In this document: piece after piece, positions 27,027-36,245 of the stretch
Layout: each line of letters begins with the position of its first letter
Numbering within the stretch: the stretch's first letter is position 1
Assembly: GCA_007750655.1 (NCBI GenBank)
Contig: CP036290.1
Location: forward strand, 4,464,001 to 4,528,000
From: Rohdeia mirabilis
GTDB taxonomy: Bacteria; Planctomycetota; UBA1135; GCA-002686595
DNA: 64,000 bases
Direction of reading: 5' to 3'
Translations under genes and position numbers: made by a program
Notes under the pieces: generated by a model
Seen by the model: the letters and a program-made list of their open reading frames with translations, nothing else
Told to the model about the DNA's origin: nothing
Databases searched by the model: none

Positions 27027-27851
27027 ATGCCCAGCGAAGCGGATCGCGAGATCGCCAGACTGCGCGCGCACGAGGAGCAGGCCCAGGCGCTGCACGCACT
27101 CGTGGAAGCGCGCGTCGCCCGCTCGTGGCGGATCGCCGCCGTGCGTTGGGCGCTCGCGGCCGCGCTGTTCGCCTGGTTCTGGGACGTGGAGTGGGTGCGT
27201 TGGGCCGCGCTCGCCGCCCTCCCCGCGCTGGCCTGGTTCGTGTTCAGCCTGCGGCGGCTGCAACGCACGGTGCGCGAGCGCCGCGAGAGCATCGAACGGC
27301 GCAACGACGTGCTGCTCGAGCGCACGGAGCGCGAGCCGGTCACGAACGATCCGCGCGAGCTGTTGGCGCGCTCGCTCGGACGCCTGGTGGAGGCCGAGTC
27401 CGAGACGCTCGAGAGTCCGATCCACCTCGACGCCGAGCGCCTCGCCGATCGCGGGATCCGGCGCGCCTACCGCATGCTCGGGCCGGCGCTGCGCCGCGTC
27501 GGCGTGGACCCGTGGCCGCTCTCCGAGGGCGGCGAAGCCATCGTCGGGACCTACTCGGTGCGCTGCGGCGACCGCACCTACGAGATCGCCGGCCTGCACC
27601 ACGCGAGCGACGGACTCGACGACGACGCGGCCGTCCGTGCCCGCGCGACGTGGGCGCTGTTCGACCTCGTGAACCGCCAACTGGACGGCACCGGCTACCG
27701 CTTCTTCGCCGTCGGTGCCGGACCCGATCTCTGGGGGTGGCTCATGTCCGGCGAGCAGGCGCGCGCGGCGTTCGACGCGGCGCCGGAGGGCTCGCGCGAG
27801 CGCCCCTACCTGCCGAACGAGCACCCGCCGGGGAACGAATCGTCCCACTGA
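27027..27851 (+). CDS. Membrane protein of unknown function
   Basis: 274 residues from ATG 27027 (MPSEADREIARLRAHEE). A charged coiled-coil-like N-terminus precedes two close hydrophobic segments (about 38-52 and 58-75), then a basic helix and a soluble domain with YSVRCGDRTYEIAGLHHASDGLD and GTGYRFFAVGAGPDLWGWLMS. No family is recognised. It is divergent from the oxidoreductase and convergent with the next gene. Confidence 0.65.
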   Translation: MPSEADREIARLRAHEEQAQALHALVEARVARSWRIAAVRWALAAALFAWFWDVEWVRWAALAALPALAWFVFSLRRLQRTVRERRESIERRNDVLLERTEREPVTNDPRELLARSLGRLVEAESETLESPIHLDAERLADRGIRRAYRMLGPALRRVGVDPWPLSEGGEAIVGTYSVRCGDRTYEIAGLHHASDGLDDDAAVRARATWALFDLVNRQLDGTGYRFFAVGAGPDLWGWLMSGEQARAAFDAAPEGSRERPYLPNEHPPGNESSH

Positions 27852-27888
27852 CGGGCGGCGGTTCGCTGTGGACGGAGGGCGCGCTGGC

Positions 27889-28572
27889 TCAGAGCGCTTC
27901 CCAGACCGCGCGCAGCTGCTCGCGTCCGCCGCTCGCGATCGGTTCGCCGTGCGAGACGTGCACCGCGTCGAAGTCCCAGGCGTCGATCGTCGCGAGCACG
28001 GAGCGCCGCACCTCGGGCAGGTCGTCGACGAAGGCCTTGAGCAACCGCGACGGAGCGAGCCGGCCGTAGACGCCGTTCATTCGCATCATCAGGCGCGTCA
28101 GGAACGGCGCTTCGCGACCGACGTGGAAACTCAGGTCGGTCAGGATCAGCGTGCGCGACGGGCGGTGCAGGAAGACGATCTCGTTCAGCTTGCGCGCGCC
28201 CGTGATCGCGCGTTGGTCGAAGAGGTCCGCCCACGCGGGATCGGGCGTCTCGGTCAGTTCGCGGTCGAACGTGAGGTCCGCGCGCTTCTTGGCGAGTCCC
28301 TGCGCGCCGTGAACGACGGCCTCCGGATAGGCCGCGCGCCAGGTTTCGAGGTGCGCGTGGTGGAACTTGTTGGGGGCGACGACGTGTTCGACGGGACCCA
28401 AGGCCTCGAGCTCCGCGCGCACGGCGTCGTCGAGCCCGTTGGCGCTGTGCACCCACAGGCCGCCACTCGACAGCCGCGCGACCACGGCACGCCGCGGGAG
28501 GGCCACCGGTCCGAGTTGGATCCGGCCGGGCCACGACCACAGTCCGTCGGCGAGCGGTTCGAGCGTCGTCAT
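27889..28572 (-). CDS. DUF4336 family metallo-beta-lactamase-like protein
   Basis: 227 residues. The sequence follows the DUF4336 family, which has a metallo-hydrolase-like fold: WSWPGRIQLGPVALPRRAVVARL, VEHVVAPNKFHHAHLETW, TLILTDLSFHV and VHVSHGEPI. The usual HxHxDH metal motif is reduced to FHHAHLE, so activity is uncertain. The start is ATG 28572, immediately downstream of the sulfatase-like gene on the same strand; GTG 28581 is possible. Confidence 0.75.
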   Translation of the reverse strand: MTTLEPLADGLWSWPGRIQLGPVALPRRAVVARLSSGGLWVHSANGLDDAVRAELEALGPVEHVVAPNKFHHAHLETWRAAYPEAVVHGAQGLAKKRADLTFDRELTETPDPAWADLFDQRAITGARKLNEIVFLHRPSRTLILTDLSFHVGREAPFLTRLMMRMNGVYGRLAPSRLLKAFVDDLPEVRRSVLATIDAWDFDAVHVSHGEPIASGGREQLRAVWEAL

Positions 28573-28582
28573 GGCGCGCACG

Positions 28583-30937
28583 CTAGCGCACGTATCCCAG
28601 CTCGCGCAGTTCCTCGACCAACGCGGGATCGAGGTTGCCCGTGTCGATGCTCATGCGCGTGTCGGAACTCTGCAGCCAGATCGCGATCGTTCCGGGCGCG
28701 CCGCCACCGTCGGGAGGCGCGGCGAGAATGGTCGACGCGATGCGCCCGTCGCCCGGACTGGGGAACTGGAAGCCGAGCACGTCCTCGCGCACCGCACGGC
28801 CGTCGAGCGTGAACTCGGCCGGTGCGGGCCAGGCTCCGTCGCGACGCACCAGCACCAACTTGGTCGCCGGATTCCCGTCGAAGCGCACGCGCACCGCAGC
28901 CGCCGCGGCCCCGTCGCCCGCCAACCGCGTCAGCGTGCCCTGGTTGACCATGCCGCGTCCGCTGGCGCGCGTCACCGCGAGTCCGCCGTCCGCGAGCACG
29001 ACCAACTCCTCGCCGTAGAGGGTCTCCGCGGGGCGCAGCTCGATCTCGACCGGCGCGCCGGCGGCCACGTCGATCGCGACCTCGTGCGCCGTCCCAGGTC
29101 CGCTGTGCGCGAGTCGCACGAGCGGCTCTTCCGGCACGGCCGCGGTCGGATCCGTGTCGTAGAGCGGCGCGACGACCGTGCGTTCGATCGGCGTGCGGCC
29201 CAGGAGGATCGAACTCTGCAGTGGCGTCGCCCCCGTGCTCTCGATGCGCCATCCGAGCTCGAACGTCTTGCCGTCGGGCAGCACCTGGACCTCGCGCACG
29301 GCATCGGTGACGCGCACGGTGAACCTGGCGACCGCGCCGTCCTCGGACAGCTCGAACTCGTCGGCCCCCTCGACCAACAGGAAGCGTCCGTCGCGCACCG
29401 TCACCTCGACGCGCACCTCGTAGTCGCGCGTCCACGGCTGGAACTCGACGCCGATGCGGCTCTTCGGGCGGAAGTCGCCCATGGCCCGTTCGAACTCCGC
29501 GATCTTCGCCGGCGAGACCGAGGATCCGTCCTCCGAGATCAGGTCGTCCTGTTCGACGCGATCGATGCGCCAGCGGTACAGCTCCGGCTTCTCGCCCAGT
29601 CCCGGCTCGATGTACTTGAGCGCGTGGGTGCGCAGGGCGCGCTCGACGTTGTCGGACGACTCGGTGAAGACGCGCTCGTGCAGCGTCGCGCGCCCGTCGA
29701 CGAGCAGTGGCCGCAGGCTCGCGCCCTCCATCCGCGGACCGGCGGGCAGATCGAGCAGATCGACGATCGTCGGCACGATGTCGATGTTCTGGGTCAGTGA
29801 CGCGCTCACGGACCCTTCGGTCTGCCGGGGCAGCCGCACCATCAGGGGCGTGGCGACCACGGGCTCGTAGAGGCGCTCGTGGGTGAACGCGATGTTGCGG
29901 CGACCGCTGTCGCGCCCCTCCATGTTCTCGCCGTGGTCGGCCACGAACACGATCAGCGCCTCGTCGAGCAGCTCCATTCGCTCGAGCCGTTCGAACAGTT
30001 CGCCGATCCGCGCGTCGTTGTACGCGATCTCGGCGTCGTACTGCGCGCGCGCATCGGCCAGGATCAGGTCCGAGCGCTCGCGGTTGTTCGCGTCCTCGAG
30101 CGCGCGGATCCAGGCCGAGCGCTCGACGAGCGGCACCGTGCGCAGGCGCGCGACGAAGCGCTCGACGCCGAGCGCCGCCGCGTGGTGCTCGAGGAAGCGG
30201 TCCGCGTACTCGGCGGGCGGTGTGTAGGGCGTGTGCGGGTCGAAGTAGTGGACCCACAGGAACAGCGGTCGATCGGCGGCTTCCGCTTCGTAGCGGTCGA
30301 GCAACTCGAACGCGCGCTCGTTCGTGTAGCCGGCCTCCGCCGCGGCGACGCGCTCCTCGCGCGGAATCTCCTGCGAGATCGCCGAGTACGCGTCCCAGCC
30401 GCGCCGTACCGCCGTGTCGATCGGGTCGTCGACCCACAGCGGGTGGCTGACCACGCCTGCGGTGTAGTAGCCGTCGTCGTGCAGTCGTTCGGCCAGCGAC
30501 GCGTACTCGGGATTGAGCTGGGCCGAGCCTTCGATCGGCACCGCCACATAGTTCGCGTGCGTCTTGACGTACAGCCCGGTCATCACCGACGTGATCGACG
30601 GGAAGGTCGAGTTGCACTGGGACGTGTTCGCGGTGAATCGGTGCGATCGCGCGGCCAGGTCGTCGATGACCGGCGACGTCGGGAGCTCGGCGCCGTAGCA
30701 CCCCAGTCGATCGGCGCGCAGCGTGTCGATCATCACCATGACGATCGGGGGCTGGCGGCCGGCCAGGTCGTCGAGCGCCGCGGCGGCCGTCCCGTGCTCG
30801 GCGCCCCCGGATCCGCGGGCGCCAGCGCCCTGGCCGTTCCCGGTCGCAGCGGGTGCAGCGTCCTGCGAACAGGCCGCGAGGAGCAGGACGAATCCCGCGA
30901 TCAGGGCCGCTTCGACCCGTCGATGGAGCGTACGCAT
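28583..30937 (-). CDS. Sulfatase-fold lipoprotein without the formylglycine site
   Basis: About 784 residues; the start is placed at the second Met (30937) because the first ATG overlaps a TAGGAT hexamer. A lipobox LAAC precedes an alkaline-phosphatase/sulfatase domain with metal ligands in MIDTLRADRLGCYG and VFVADHGENMEG. At the nucleophile position the sequence is NSTFPSITSVMTGL, not C/S-x-P-x-R, so it is probably not matured to formylglycine and resembles the phosphotransferase side of the superfamily. A C-terminal region of about 250 residues is beta-rich and unrecognised. It is therefore an outer-membrane or periplasmic hydrolase of unknown substrate. Confidence 0.82.
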   Translation of the reverse strand: MRTLHRRVEAALIAGFVLLLAACSQDAAPAATGNGQGAGARGSGGAEHGTAAAALDDLAGRQPPIVMVMIDTLRADRLGCYGAELPTSPVIDDLAARSHRFTANTSQCNSTFPSITSVMTGLYVKTHANYVAVPIEGSAQLNPEYASLAERLHDDGYYTAGVVSHPLWVDDPIDTAVRRGWDAYSAISQEIPREERVAAAEAGYTNERAFELLDRYEAEAADRPLFLWVHYFDPHTPYTPPAEYADRFLEHHAAALGVERFVARLRTVPLVERSAWIRALEDANNRERSDLILADARAQYDAEIAYNDARIGELFERLERMELLDEALIVFVADHGENMEGRDSGRRNIAFTHERLYEPVVATPLMVRLPRQTEGSVSASLTQNIDIVPTIVDLLDLPAGPRMEGASLRPLLVDGRATLHERVFTESSDNVERALRTHALKYIEPGLGEKPELYRWRIDRVEQDDLISEDGSSVSPAKIAEFERAMGDFRPKSRIGVEFQPWTRDYEVRVEVTVRDGRFLLVEGADEFELSEDGAVARFTVRVTDAVREVQVLPDGKTFELGWRIESTGATPLQSSILLGRTPIERTVVAPLYDTDPTAAVPEEPLVRLAHSGPGTAHEVAIDVAAGAPVEIELRPAETLYGEELVVLADGGLAVTRASGRGMVNQGTLTRLAGDGAAAAAVRVRFDGNPATKLVLVRRDGAWPAPAEFTLDGRAVREDVLGFQFPSPGDGRIASTILAAPPDGGGAPGTIAIWLQSSDTRMSIDTGNLDPALVEELRELGYVR

Positions 30938-30944
30938 GGAGCGC

Positions 30945-30950
30945 ATCCTA
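30945..30950 (-). promoter_or_regulatory. Putative leaderless -10 element
   Basis: TAGGAT, 7 nt upstream of the ATG at 30937. Confidence 0.45.
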
Positions 30951-30970
30951 CGCGGACCGCGCGTGCGGAA

Positions 30971-31963
30971 TCAGCGGCCGACCAGCGCAGCCACGCGCTC
31001 GAGCAGTTCGCCGGGGCGGAACGGCTTGGGCAGGTGCGGCCAGTCCGCGTCGAGCGGCGCACTGGGTTGCCCCATGACGCAGACCGGCGTGGCGGGGCCC
31101 GTGCGCGTCAGGAGCTGCTGGACGGTCACGGTGCTGGCGGCGATCGCGTCCACCAGCAGCGCCGCGGGCTGTTCGCCGCCGCCCTGGAAGTCCTCGCCGC
31201 GCTCGTGGGCGCTGACGCGGTAGCCCTGTTCGATCAGCACCTGCTCGACCTCCTCGCGCAGGAACGGGTCGCGTTCGACGACGACGACCAGCGGACCGGA
31301 GCCCTGGGGCGTGGGCGCTTCCACCCGCACGAGCGTCGCGAAGCGCAGACGTTGGGCGACCGAACCGGACTCGAGCACGGTCCGATCGCCTCCGGTCGCT
31401 CCGGTCAGTTCACCGATGCGCGGCGGCAGCGCGGGACCGGCCGTCGGCGCGCGGAGCTCGACGACGACCTCCTGGCCGTGCTCCACCCGCAGGACGAGTT
31501 CGATGTCGCGCGCGCCGGTCATCGCCGCCTCGACGAGTCCGACGAACAGCGCCTGGAGCAGCGGCCGGGTCGCGGCGCGCACGGGCGCGGCGGCCGGCTC
31601 GAGCACGAAGCGCACGCCGGCCGCGAAGCCCTCGACGCAACCGTCCAGGAAATCCTCCTCGTCGCGCAGCCACTCGACCAGGTCGATGGCCTCGAGCGCG
31701 CTCTCGGGCGCCTTCGTCACCTCGGACAGCGAGCGCGCGAGGGCCGCGGCCCGTTCGGCCTGCTCGCCGACGAGGACGGTCCGATCCGGGGCCAGCCCCT
31801 CGCCGGTGCGCGCCGCCACCGACGTAAAGCCGGTCACCGGCCCGAGGGCGTTGTTGAGACGGTGGACGAACGACGGCACCGCCAGGCGCAGGGTCCGCTC
31901 CAGCCGACCGCCCCAGGGGTCGAAAGGGACGTCGGGATCGGGATTCGTCTCGTTCGGCTGCAC
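30971..31963 (-). CDS. Degenerate histidine-kinase core fused to receiver domain
   Basis: 330 residues. The N-terminus has an H-box-like PSFVHRLNNALGPVTGF (His34). The following ATPase-like part lacks a clear N-box and the DxGxG box, so it may not bind ATP. Residues 225-330 are a full receiver domain (VVERDPF, phospho-acceptor D272 in LLVDAIA, K313 in HLPKPF). The start is GTG 31963 with GAGG 7 nt upstream. It may be a phosphotransfer or scaffold protein rather than a kinase. The membrane GT-C-like gene is divergent. Confidence 0.7.
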   Translation of the reverse strand: MQPNETNPDPDVPFDPWGGRLERTLRLAVPSFVHRLNNALGPVTGFTSVAARTGEGLAPDRTVLVGEQAERAAALARSLSEVTKAPESALEAIDLVEWLRDEEDFLDGCVEGFAAGVRFVLEPAAAPVRAATRPLLQALFVGLVEAAMTGARDIELVLRVEHGQEVVVELRAPTAGPALPPRIGELTGATGGDRTVLESGSVAQRLRFATLVRVEAPTPQGSGPLVVVVERDPFLREEVEQVLIEQGYRVSAHERGEDFQGGGEQPAALLVDAIAASTVTVQQLLTRTGPATPVCVMGQPSAPLDADWPHLPKPFRPGELLERVAALVGR

Positions 31964-32081
31964 GGTGTTCCTCGCATCGGCCGGCCTGTGGTTCGCGAGC
32001 CTTGGGGCCCGGCACACAGGCGTCCACAATGTCGCGGCTCGGCCGTGCCAAGGTAGCCGCCCCGAGCGCGCCCACCACTCG

Positions 32082-34109
32082 ATGAATCGCTCCGCCTCCC
32101 TCCTCTTCGCATTCGGTGTCCTCGTGGCCCATGCGCTGGTGCTGTTCCAGGACGCTCTCGGGCACCTGGCGCGGCCGACGGACGAGGTGCACGTGGCCTT
32201 CCACATGGCCCGCAATCTGGTGCGGGAGCACAGCGCGGCCTTCAACCTCGGACAGCCGCTCCTCGAGAGCTATCCGTCGCACGCGTGGGTCCTGCTGGCG
32301 GCGCTGGCGGAGCGCCTCTACATCGGGCCGAACCTGTTGGCCCAGGGCACCGGCCTCGTCAGCACGTTGGCGCTGGTCTGGGTGGTGTCGCGCTTCAGTC
32401 CGGCCCGTCTCGCGGGCGTGATGGCACCGTTCCTGGTGGTGGTGTCGGGCAGCGTGGCGACCGCGGCGCTGAGCGGCACCGAGTGGCCGACGTTCGCCCT
32501 CCTGTGCGCGGCGAGCCTGCTCATGCTCGAAGAGGGCCGCCCGCGCGCGCTCGCCGCCTGCGCGAGCTTGGCGATCCTCGTGCGACCCGAGGGCATCCTG
32601 TTGGTGGCCGCGTTGGGAGCACTCGCGCTGGCCTCGCGTTCGCGTCACCGCAGCGCGGACGAACCTCGGCCGGGGCAGGCGCGCGTGAAGGCCTTCGCGT
32701 TCGCCGTCCCGTTCGTGGTCTGGCTCGCGATCGGCGGCCTGCGCGTGGCGTTCACCGGTCACTTCCTGCCGCCGGTCATCGCGGACGCGATCGACCCGGA
32801 TCCGCGCAAGTGGGCGGCGGGATCACAGCAGCTGATCGACTTCTTCGCCCGCTCGGGTGCGATGCTCCTCGTCGTGGTCCCGGTCGCGTTCGGCCTGGTC
32901 GGTCGCCTCAGTCCGCGCGGCCGACGTGCGCTGGTCGTCGGTTTGGCGTGGTGTCTGTACGTGGCCTGGCAGGGCGGCAACGGACTTCCGATGTGGCAGG
33001 CGCTGGTGCCGGCGATCCCGTTCCTCGCGGTGGCGATCCAGGAAGCGCTGACCGACCTCGTCGACGTGGACAGCGGCTTGGTGCAGCGCGCCGCCTGGAC
33101 GCTGTTCCTGTTGGGACTCGGCGCGTCGCTGCTCGTGAGCCGCCGGCCGAGCGACATCGGGCCGTTCCCGCTCGAATCGCTGCAGAAGGCCTGGATGGAC
33201 GCCCCCGAGGTCGAGCGCCTGTTCGGCAACCAGGCCGGCCGCCCGGGTCTCGCCCAGCGGTTGGCCGAGGACGAACGGCGTCGCTGCGCGGCGATCTTCG
33301 TGCGCGAGAACCTCGAGACCAACGCCGTCGTCGCGACCCTCTGGCCCGGCGCCGTCGCGTACCTGTCGGGTCGCACGATCGTCGATCTGACCGGTCGCGC
33401 GACGCCGCACGTGGGTCAGCGGCTGCACGGAGACTTCGGCCCGGCGCTGGTCGACCTGATCCAGGCGCTCGGGAGCGAACCCGACTTCCTGCTGCCGCCG
33501 ATCGCGCTCGATCGCATCGACGGCGAGGTCGAGGAGATCGCCCGCCTGTGGCTCGACCGCTACGACCTCTACGGCGCGGACGACCCGCGACGCGTCGCGC
33601 GACTGGTCGAGATCCTCGGCCACTACGAACTGGTCGCGGTGCCGATCCCCGTCCACAGTTCACTGCCGAACACCGCGTCGCCCGAACCCTACGGAATCCT
33701 GCGGCACGACCGCTTCGGACCGCAGACCGAGCTGCAGATCAACGTGCGCGACGGCCAGCTCGTGGTCTCCGCGCGCCACACCGGTCACCGTCAGATCGTC
33801 GACCTCGTCGTCGAACGCGTCGCCGCGGACGGCAGCGTGATGCATCTCTTGCCCAACGGTTCGTTCATCGATCAGGGCCCTGCGCACGCGCGCTCGCACC
33901 TGTTGCTGCACGCGAGCGGCAGGCGCTGGATCCGACTGATCGAAGCGCCGTTCCCGGCCTGGCCGCCGCTCGACCAACTGCGCGCCCGACTCGTGGCGCC
34001 GGGTGCGACCGCGCTGGCCGAAGGGGACGAAGGGCACACGGCGCGGGTCGAAGCGCTGTGGCCCCGCGCGGGTTCGGACTGGCCGCGCGGCGGGGACGAC
34101 GACGAGTGA
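32082..34109 (+). CDS. Multi-membrane-span protein resembling GT-C glycosyltransferases
   Basis: 675 residues with about ten membrane helices in the first 370 (from MNRSASLLFAFGVLVAHALV). An acidic residue pair in the first periplasmic loop (HLARPTDEVHVAFHMARNLV) and a PEG/WP pattern later resemble the PMT/ArnT GT-C superfamily, which transfers sugars from polyprenyl phosphates. The C-terminal 300 residues are soluble and unrecognised. The assignment rests on topology and is provisional. Confidence 0.65.
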   Translation: MNRSASLLFAFGVLVAHALVLFQDALGHLARPTDEVHVAFHMARNLVREHSAAFNLGQPLLESYPSHAWVLLAALAERLYIGPNLLAQGTGLVSTLALVWVVSRFSPARLAGVMAPFLVVVSGSVATAALSGTEWPTFALLCAASLLMLEEGRPRALAACASLAILVRPEGILLVAALGALALASRSRHRSADEPRPGQARVKAFAFAVPFVVWLAIGGLRVAFTGHFLPPVIADAIDPDPRKWAAGSQQLIDFFARSGAMLLVVVPVAFGLVGRLSPRGRRALVVGLAWCLYVAWQGGNGLPMWQALVPAIPFLAVAIQEALTDLVDVDSGLVQRAAWTLFLLGLGASLLVSRRPSDIGPFPLESLQKAWMDAPEVERLFGNQAGRPGLAQRLAEDERRRCAAIFVRENLETNAVVATLWPGAVAYLSGRTIVDLTGRATPHVGQRLHGDFGPALVDLIQALGSEPDFLLPPIALDRIDGEVEEIARLWLDRYDLYGADDPRRVARLVEILGHYELVAVPIPVHSSLPNTASPEPYGILRHDRFGPQTELQINVRDGQLVVSARHTGHRQIVDLVVERVAADGSVMHLLPNGSFIDQGPAHARSHLLLHASGRRWIRLIEAPFPAWPPLDQLRARLVAPGATALAEGDEGHTARVEALWPRAGSDWPRGGDDDE

Positions 34110-34127
34110 CGGGCGTCGGGCCGGCCG

Positions 34128-35360
34128 TCAGCGCCAGCCGTACTCCCAGAACGCCGTCGGTGCGATGCGCTCGGTCGGCCCGTCACCGGCCAGGTGGATC
34201 GCGAAGCCGACGGGCGCGTGGTCGCGGTCGTCGTGGCGCTGGTTGAAGCGCGTCGCCCCCCAGCGATCGGCGACGACGACCGCTTCGAAGGCTTCGAACG
34301 TGCGCGGAGCGTCGAGCGCGAGGCGCGCCGTTCCGAGCATGGTTCCGCGCAGGCCACGCGATCCGTCCGCGATCTCGAGGTGCAGCGCGCCCTCGAGCCC
34401 TAGGTGCGCCACGCCGTCCTCGATCTGCGTGACCGTCGCCGTGATCCGGGCCGTGCGCACCTCGTCGCGTGCGTAGTGGTCGGTCTGACCGCGCACGTTG
34501 TCGGTCAGGTGCAGACGACACAGGCGCTGCACCAGGTCGGCTGGAAGGTCCCAACTCGCACCGATCGCGAGCTCGGCCGGAACGAGCCGCTCGACCTCGG
34601 CCGCGCGGAACCAGGCGTAGTCGAAGTTCCAGGCGTGCGTGCGCCAGTCGTCCGGATCCGGTTGCTCGGCGCCCTCCCAGGTGCGCGGCAGGTCGCGCGA
34701 GTCCACGCGCAGGACGAGTCCGTCCTCGGGGTAGTTCAACTCCGCGCGCCGGATCGAACGCGCCGTCTCGCGCGGATCGGTCTCGAGCAGCCGTTCCGCC
34801 GGATCCAGCTCGTTCCACTTCGCGAGCGACGTGCGCAGCAGTTCGGCGATGCGACGCGGATCGCGGTGGTTCGCGCTACCGAGCAGGATCCCGCTCGGCG
34901 TCACGCAGTAGGTGCCCTGGCGCGTGGCGCTCGCGTCGCGGTGGTTGAGGCGCCCGTCCGAGTCGCAGAACGACTGGAAGTGCAGGCAGTCCGGCTCGTC
35001 CAGGTTCTGCAGACGCCAGACCTCGTCCGCACAGGGCACGTAGTTCGCGAGCAGTTCGACGACTTCGGGATCCGACCAGACCGACCGTCTGGAGATGACG
35101 CCGTTGTTTCACGTGCAGCCGAACGGGTGGCCGTTCATCGTGAACAACAGGATCGGCAGCTCCGCCTCCTGCGCGTCGATCACGCCCTGCCAGAACGTGG
35201 TGCGCCAGGGCAGCTGGCGCCACGACTCCTCGTCCGCGTTCGGCGTGATCGCGTCGAACAGGCTCTGGACGGTCGCGTCGGTGAGTTCGGGCAGACGCTC
35301 GTCCTGGACGAGGGGGGCCGGCGTGAGAGCGAGAGCGACGAGAAGGGCGAAGCGGAGCAT
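34128..35360 (-). CDS. Candidate selenoprotein A: secreted thioredoxin-like two-domain protein with in-frame UGA
   Basis: Read through the UGA at 35109-35111, this gives 410 residues with Sec at 84 (FGC-T-U-NNGV). A signal peptide (MLRFALLVALALTPAPLVQ) precedes a thioredoxin-like domain: WRTTFWQGVIDAQEAELPILLF before the motif and TYCVTPSGILLG after it. A C-terminal beta domain contains DEVRTARITATVTQIEDGVAHLGLEG. Without readthrough the protein would end at 83 residues and a frame of 327 further codons would be orphaned. The gene at 49328-50635 is a paralogue with UGA at the equivalent place and the same following codons. TACCAT lies 6 nt before the ATG. It follows the DoxX gene on the same strand. 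Function is unknown, probably thiol/selenol redox. Confidence 0.82.
35076..35092 (-). promoter_or_regulatory. Candidate bacterial SECIS hairpin A
   Basis: Starts 16 nt after the UGA: stem CCAGAC/GTCTGG (6 bp) closing loop GGTCG. Size, distance and the GGUC in the apical loop resemble the E. coli fdhF SECIS bound by SelB. Hairpin B (50285-50301) has the same spacing with a different but still paired stem. Confidence 0.75.
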
Positions 35361-35366
35361 GCGGCG

Positions 35367-35372
35367 ATGGTA
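35367..35372 (-). promoter_or_regulatory. Putative leaderless -10 element
   Basis: TACCAT, 6 nt upstream of the ATG at 35360. Confidence 0.4.
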
Positions 35373-35561
35373 GCCGCCGCGGCCTCGGTCCGCCCGGGCC
35401 CCGAACGCCCGGGGCTCCGGAAGAAGGTGCGGCGCGAACACCCTCCCCAGGGTGCCGCGCCGCGTCCTACATGGCCCACCCCCCCATCGGGGCGGGCCCC
35501 CCATCCGACGGTTCCGATCGTCGGTTCTTCTGTCCACGAGCCCTGACGTGCAAGGGCGCGT

Positions 35562-36008
35562 TCATCTTCCCGAGCCTGCCCGGCCGGCGTCCGGAACCAG
35601 CTCGGGGCCCACCACGGGCAGCTCGCCGCGGCGGATCCAGGTCGTGATCGACCCTGCCACGAGCGTGACCAGCGCCAGCGCGAAGAGCGTTCCGCCGTCG
35701 CCCTCGACCTCGATGCCCAGCACGGTCAGGTGGCTCGCGACCGCGCCGACCATCAGGCCCACGGTCAAGGCGCCGCCGAGGGCCGCCGTGCGCGGCACGA
35801 GCAGTAGCACGACCGCGATCAGTTCGACGACGCCGAGGCCGATGCGTCCGAACGGCTCGACACCGAGCTTCTCGAACAGAGCGACCGCTTCCGGCGCGCC
35901 CGAGAACTTGAAGAAGAGCGTCTGACCGAGGATGGCGGCGGCGACGACCTGGGCGATCCAGGTGGTGACGGTGGCGCGCGTCGAGCGCGTGGGGAGCGGT
36001 GTGTCCAT
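35562..36008 (-). CDS. DoxX family membrane protein
   Basis: 148 residues with four membrane helices, the DoxX layout: IAQVVAAAILGQTLFFKFSGAPEAVALFEKLGVEP and then FGRIGLGVVELIAVVLLLVP. DoxX proteins associate with redox and thiol-stress systems in other bacteria. It lies 201 nt upstream of selenoprotein candidate A on the same strand, which fits a redox context, though co-transcription is not proven. Confidence 0.85.
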   Translation of the reverse strand: MDTPLPTRSTRATVTTWIAQVVAAAILGQTLFFKFSGAPEAVALFEKLGVEPFGRIGLGVVELIAVVLLLVPRTAALGGALTVGLMVGAVASHLTVLGIEVEGDGGTLFALALVTLVAGSITTWIRRGELPVVGPELVPDAGRAGSGR

Positions 36009-36245
36009 GGCGGGCCCAGAACGGGACCGAGCGTCGATCCGTGACCGCGGAGTGGTGCGAAGAGTGGACGACTCGGCCGAGTGCGGGTCGGCTCACCGAC
36101 TTCGAGTCAGGGCGTGCGCTTTCCGAGCAGGTGCGAGTCACGCCGCGGGCGCGAAACCCGAAACCCCGCGCTTCGCGCCCGGGCCCGGCCTCCCGGGCGT
36201 CTGTCGTTCTTCGCTCCTCACGCGTTCATCGCCCCTGGATCTTCG

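Noticed and set aside
34128..35360. Candidate A read as two genes or a simple nonsense mutation
   Set aside because: The paralogue has the UGA at the same position with identical next codons and an equivalent hairpin, which chance mutation does not explain.
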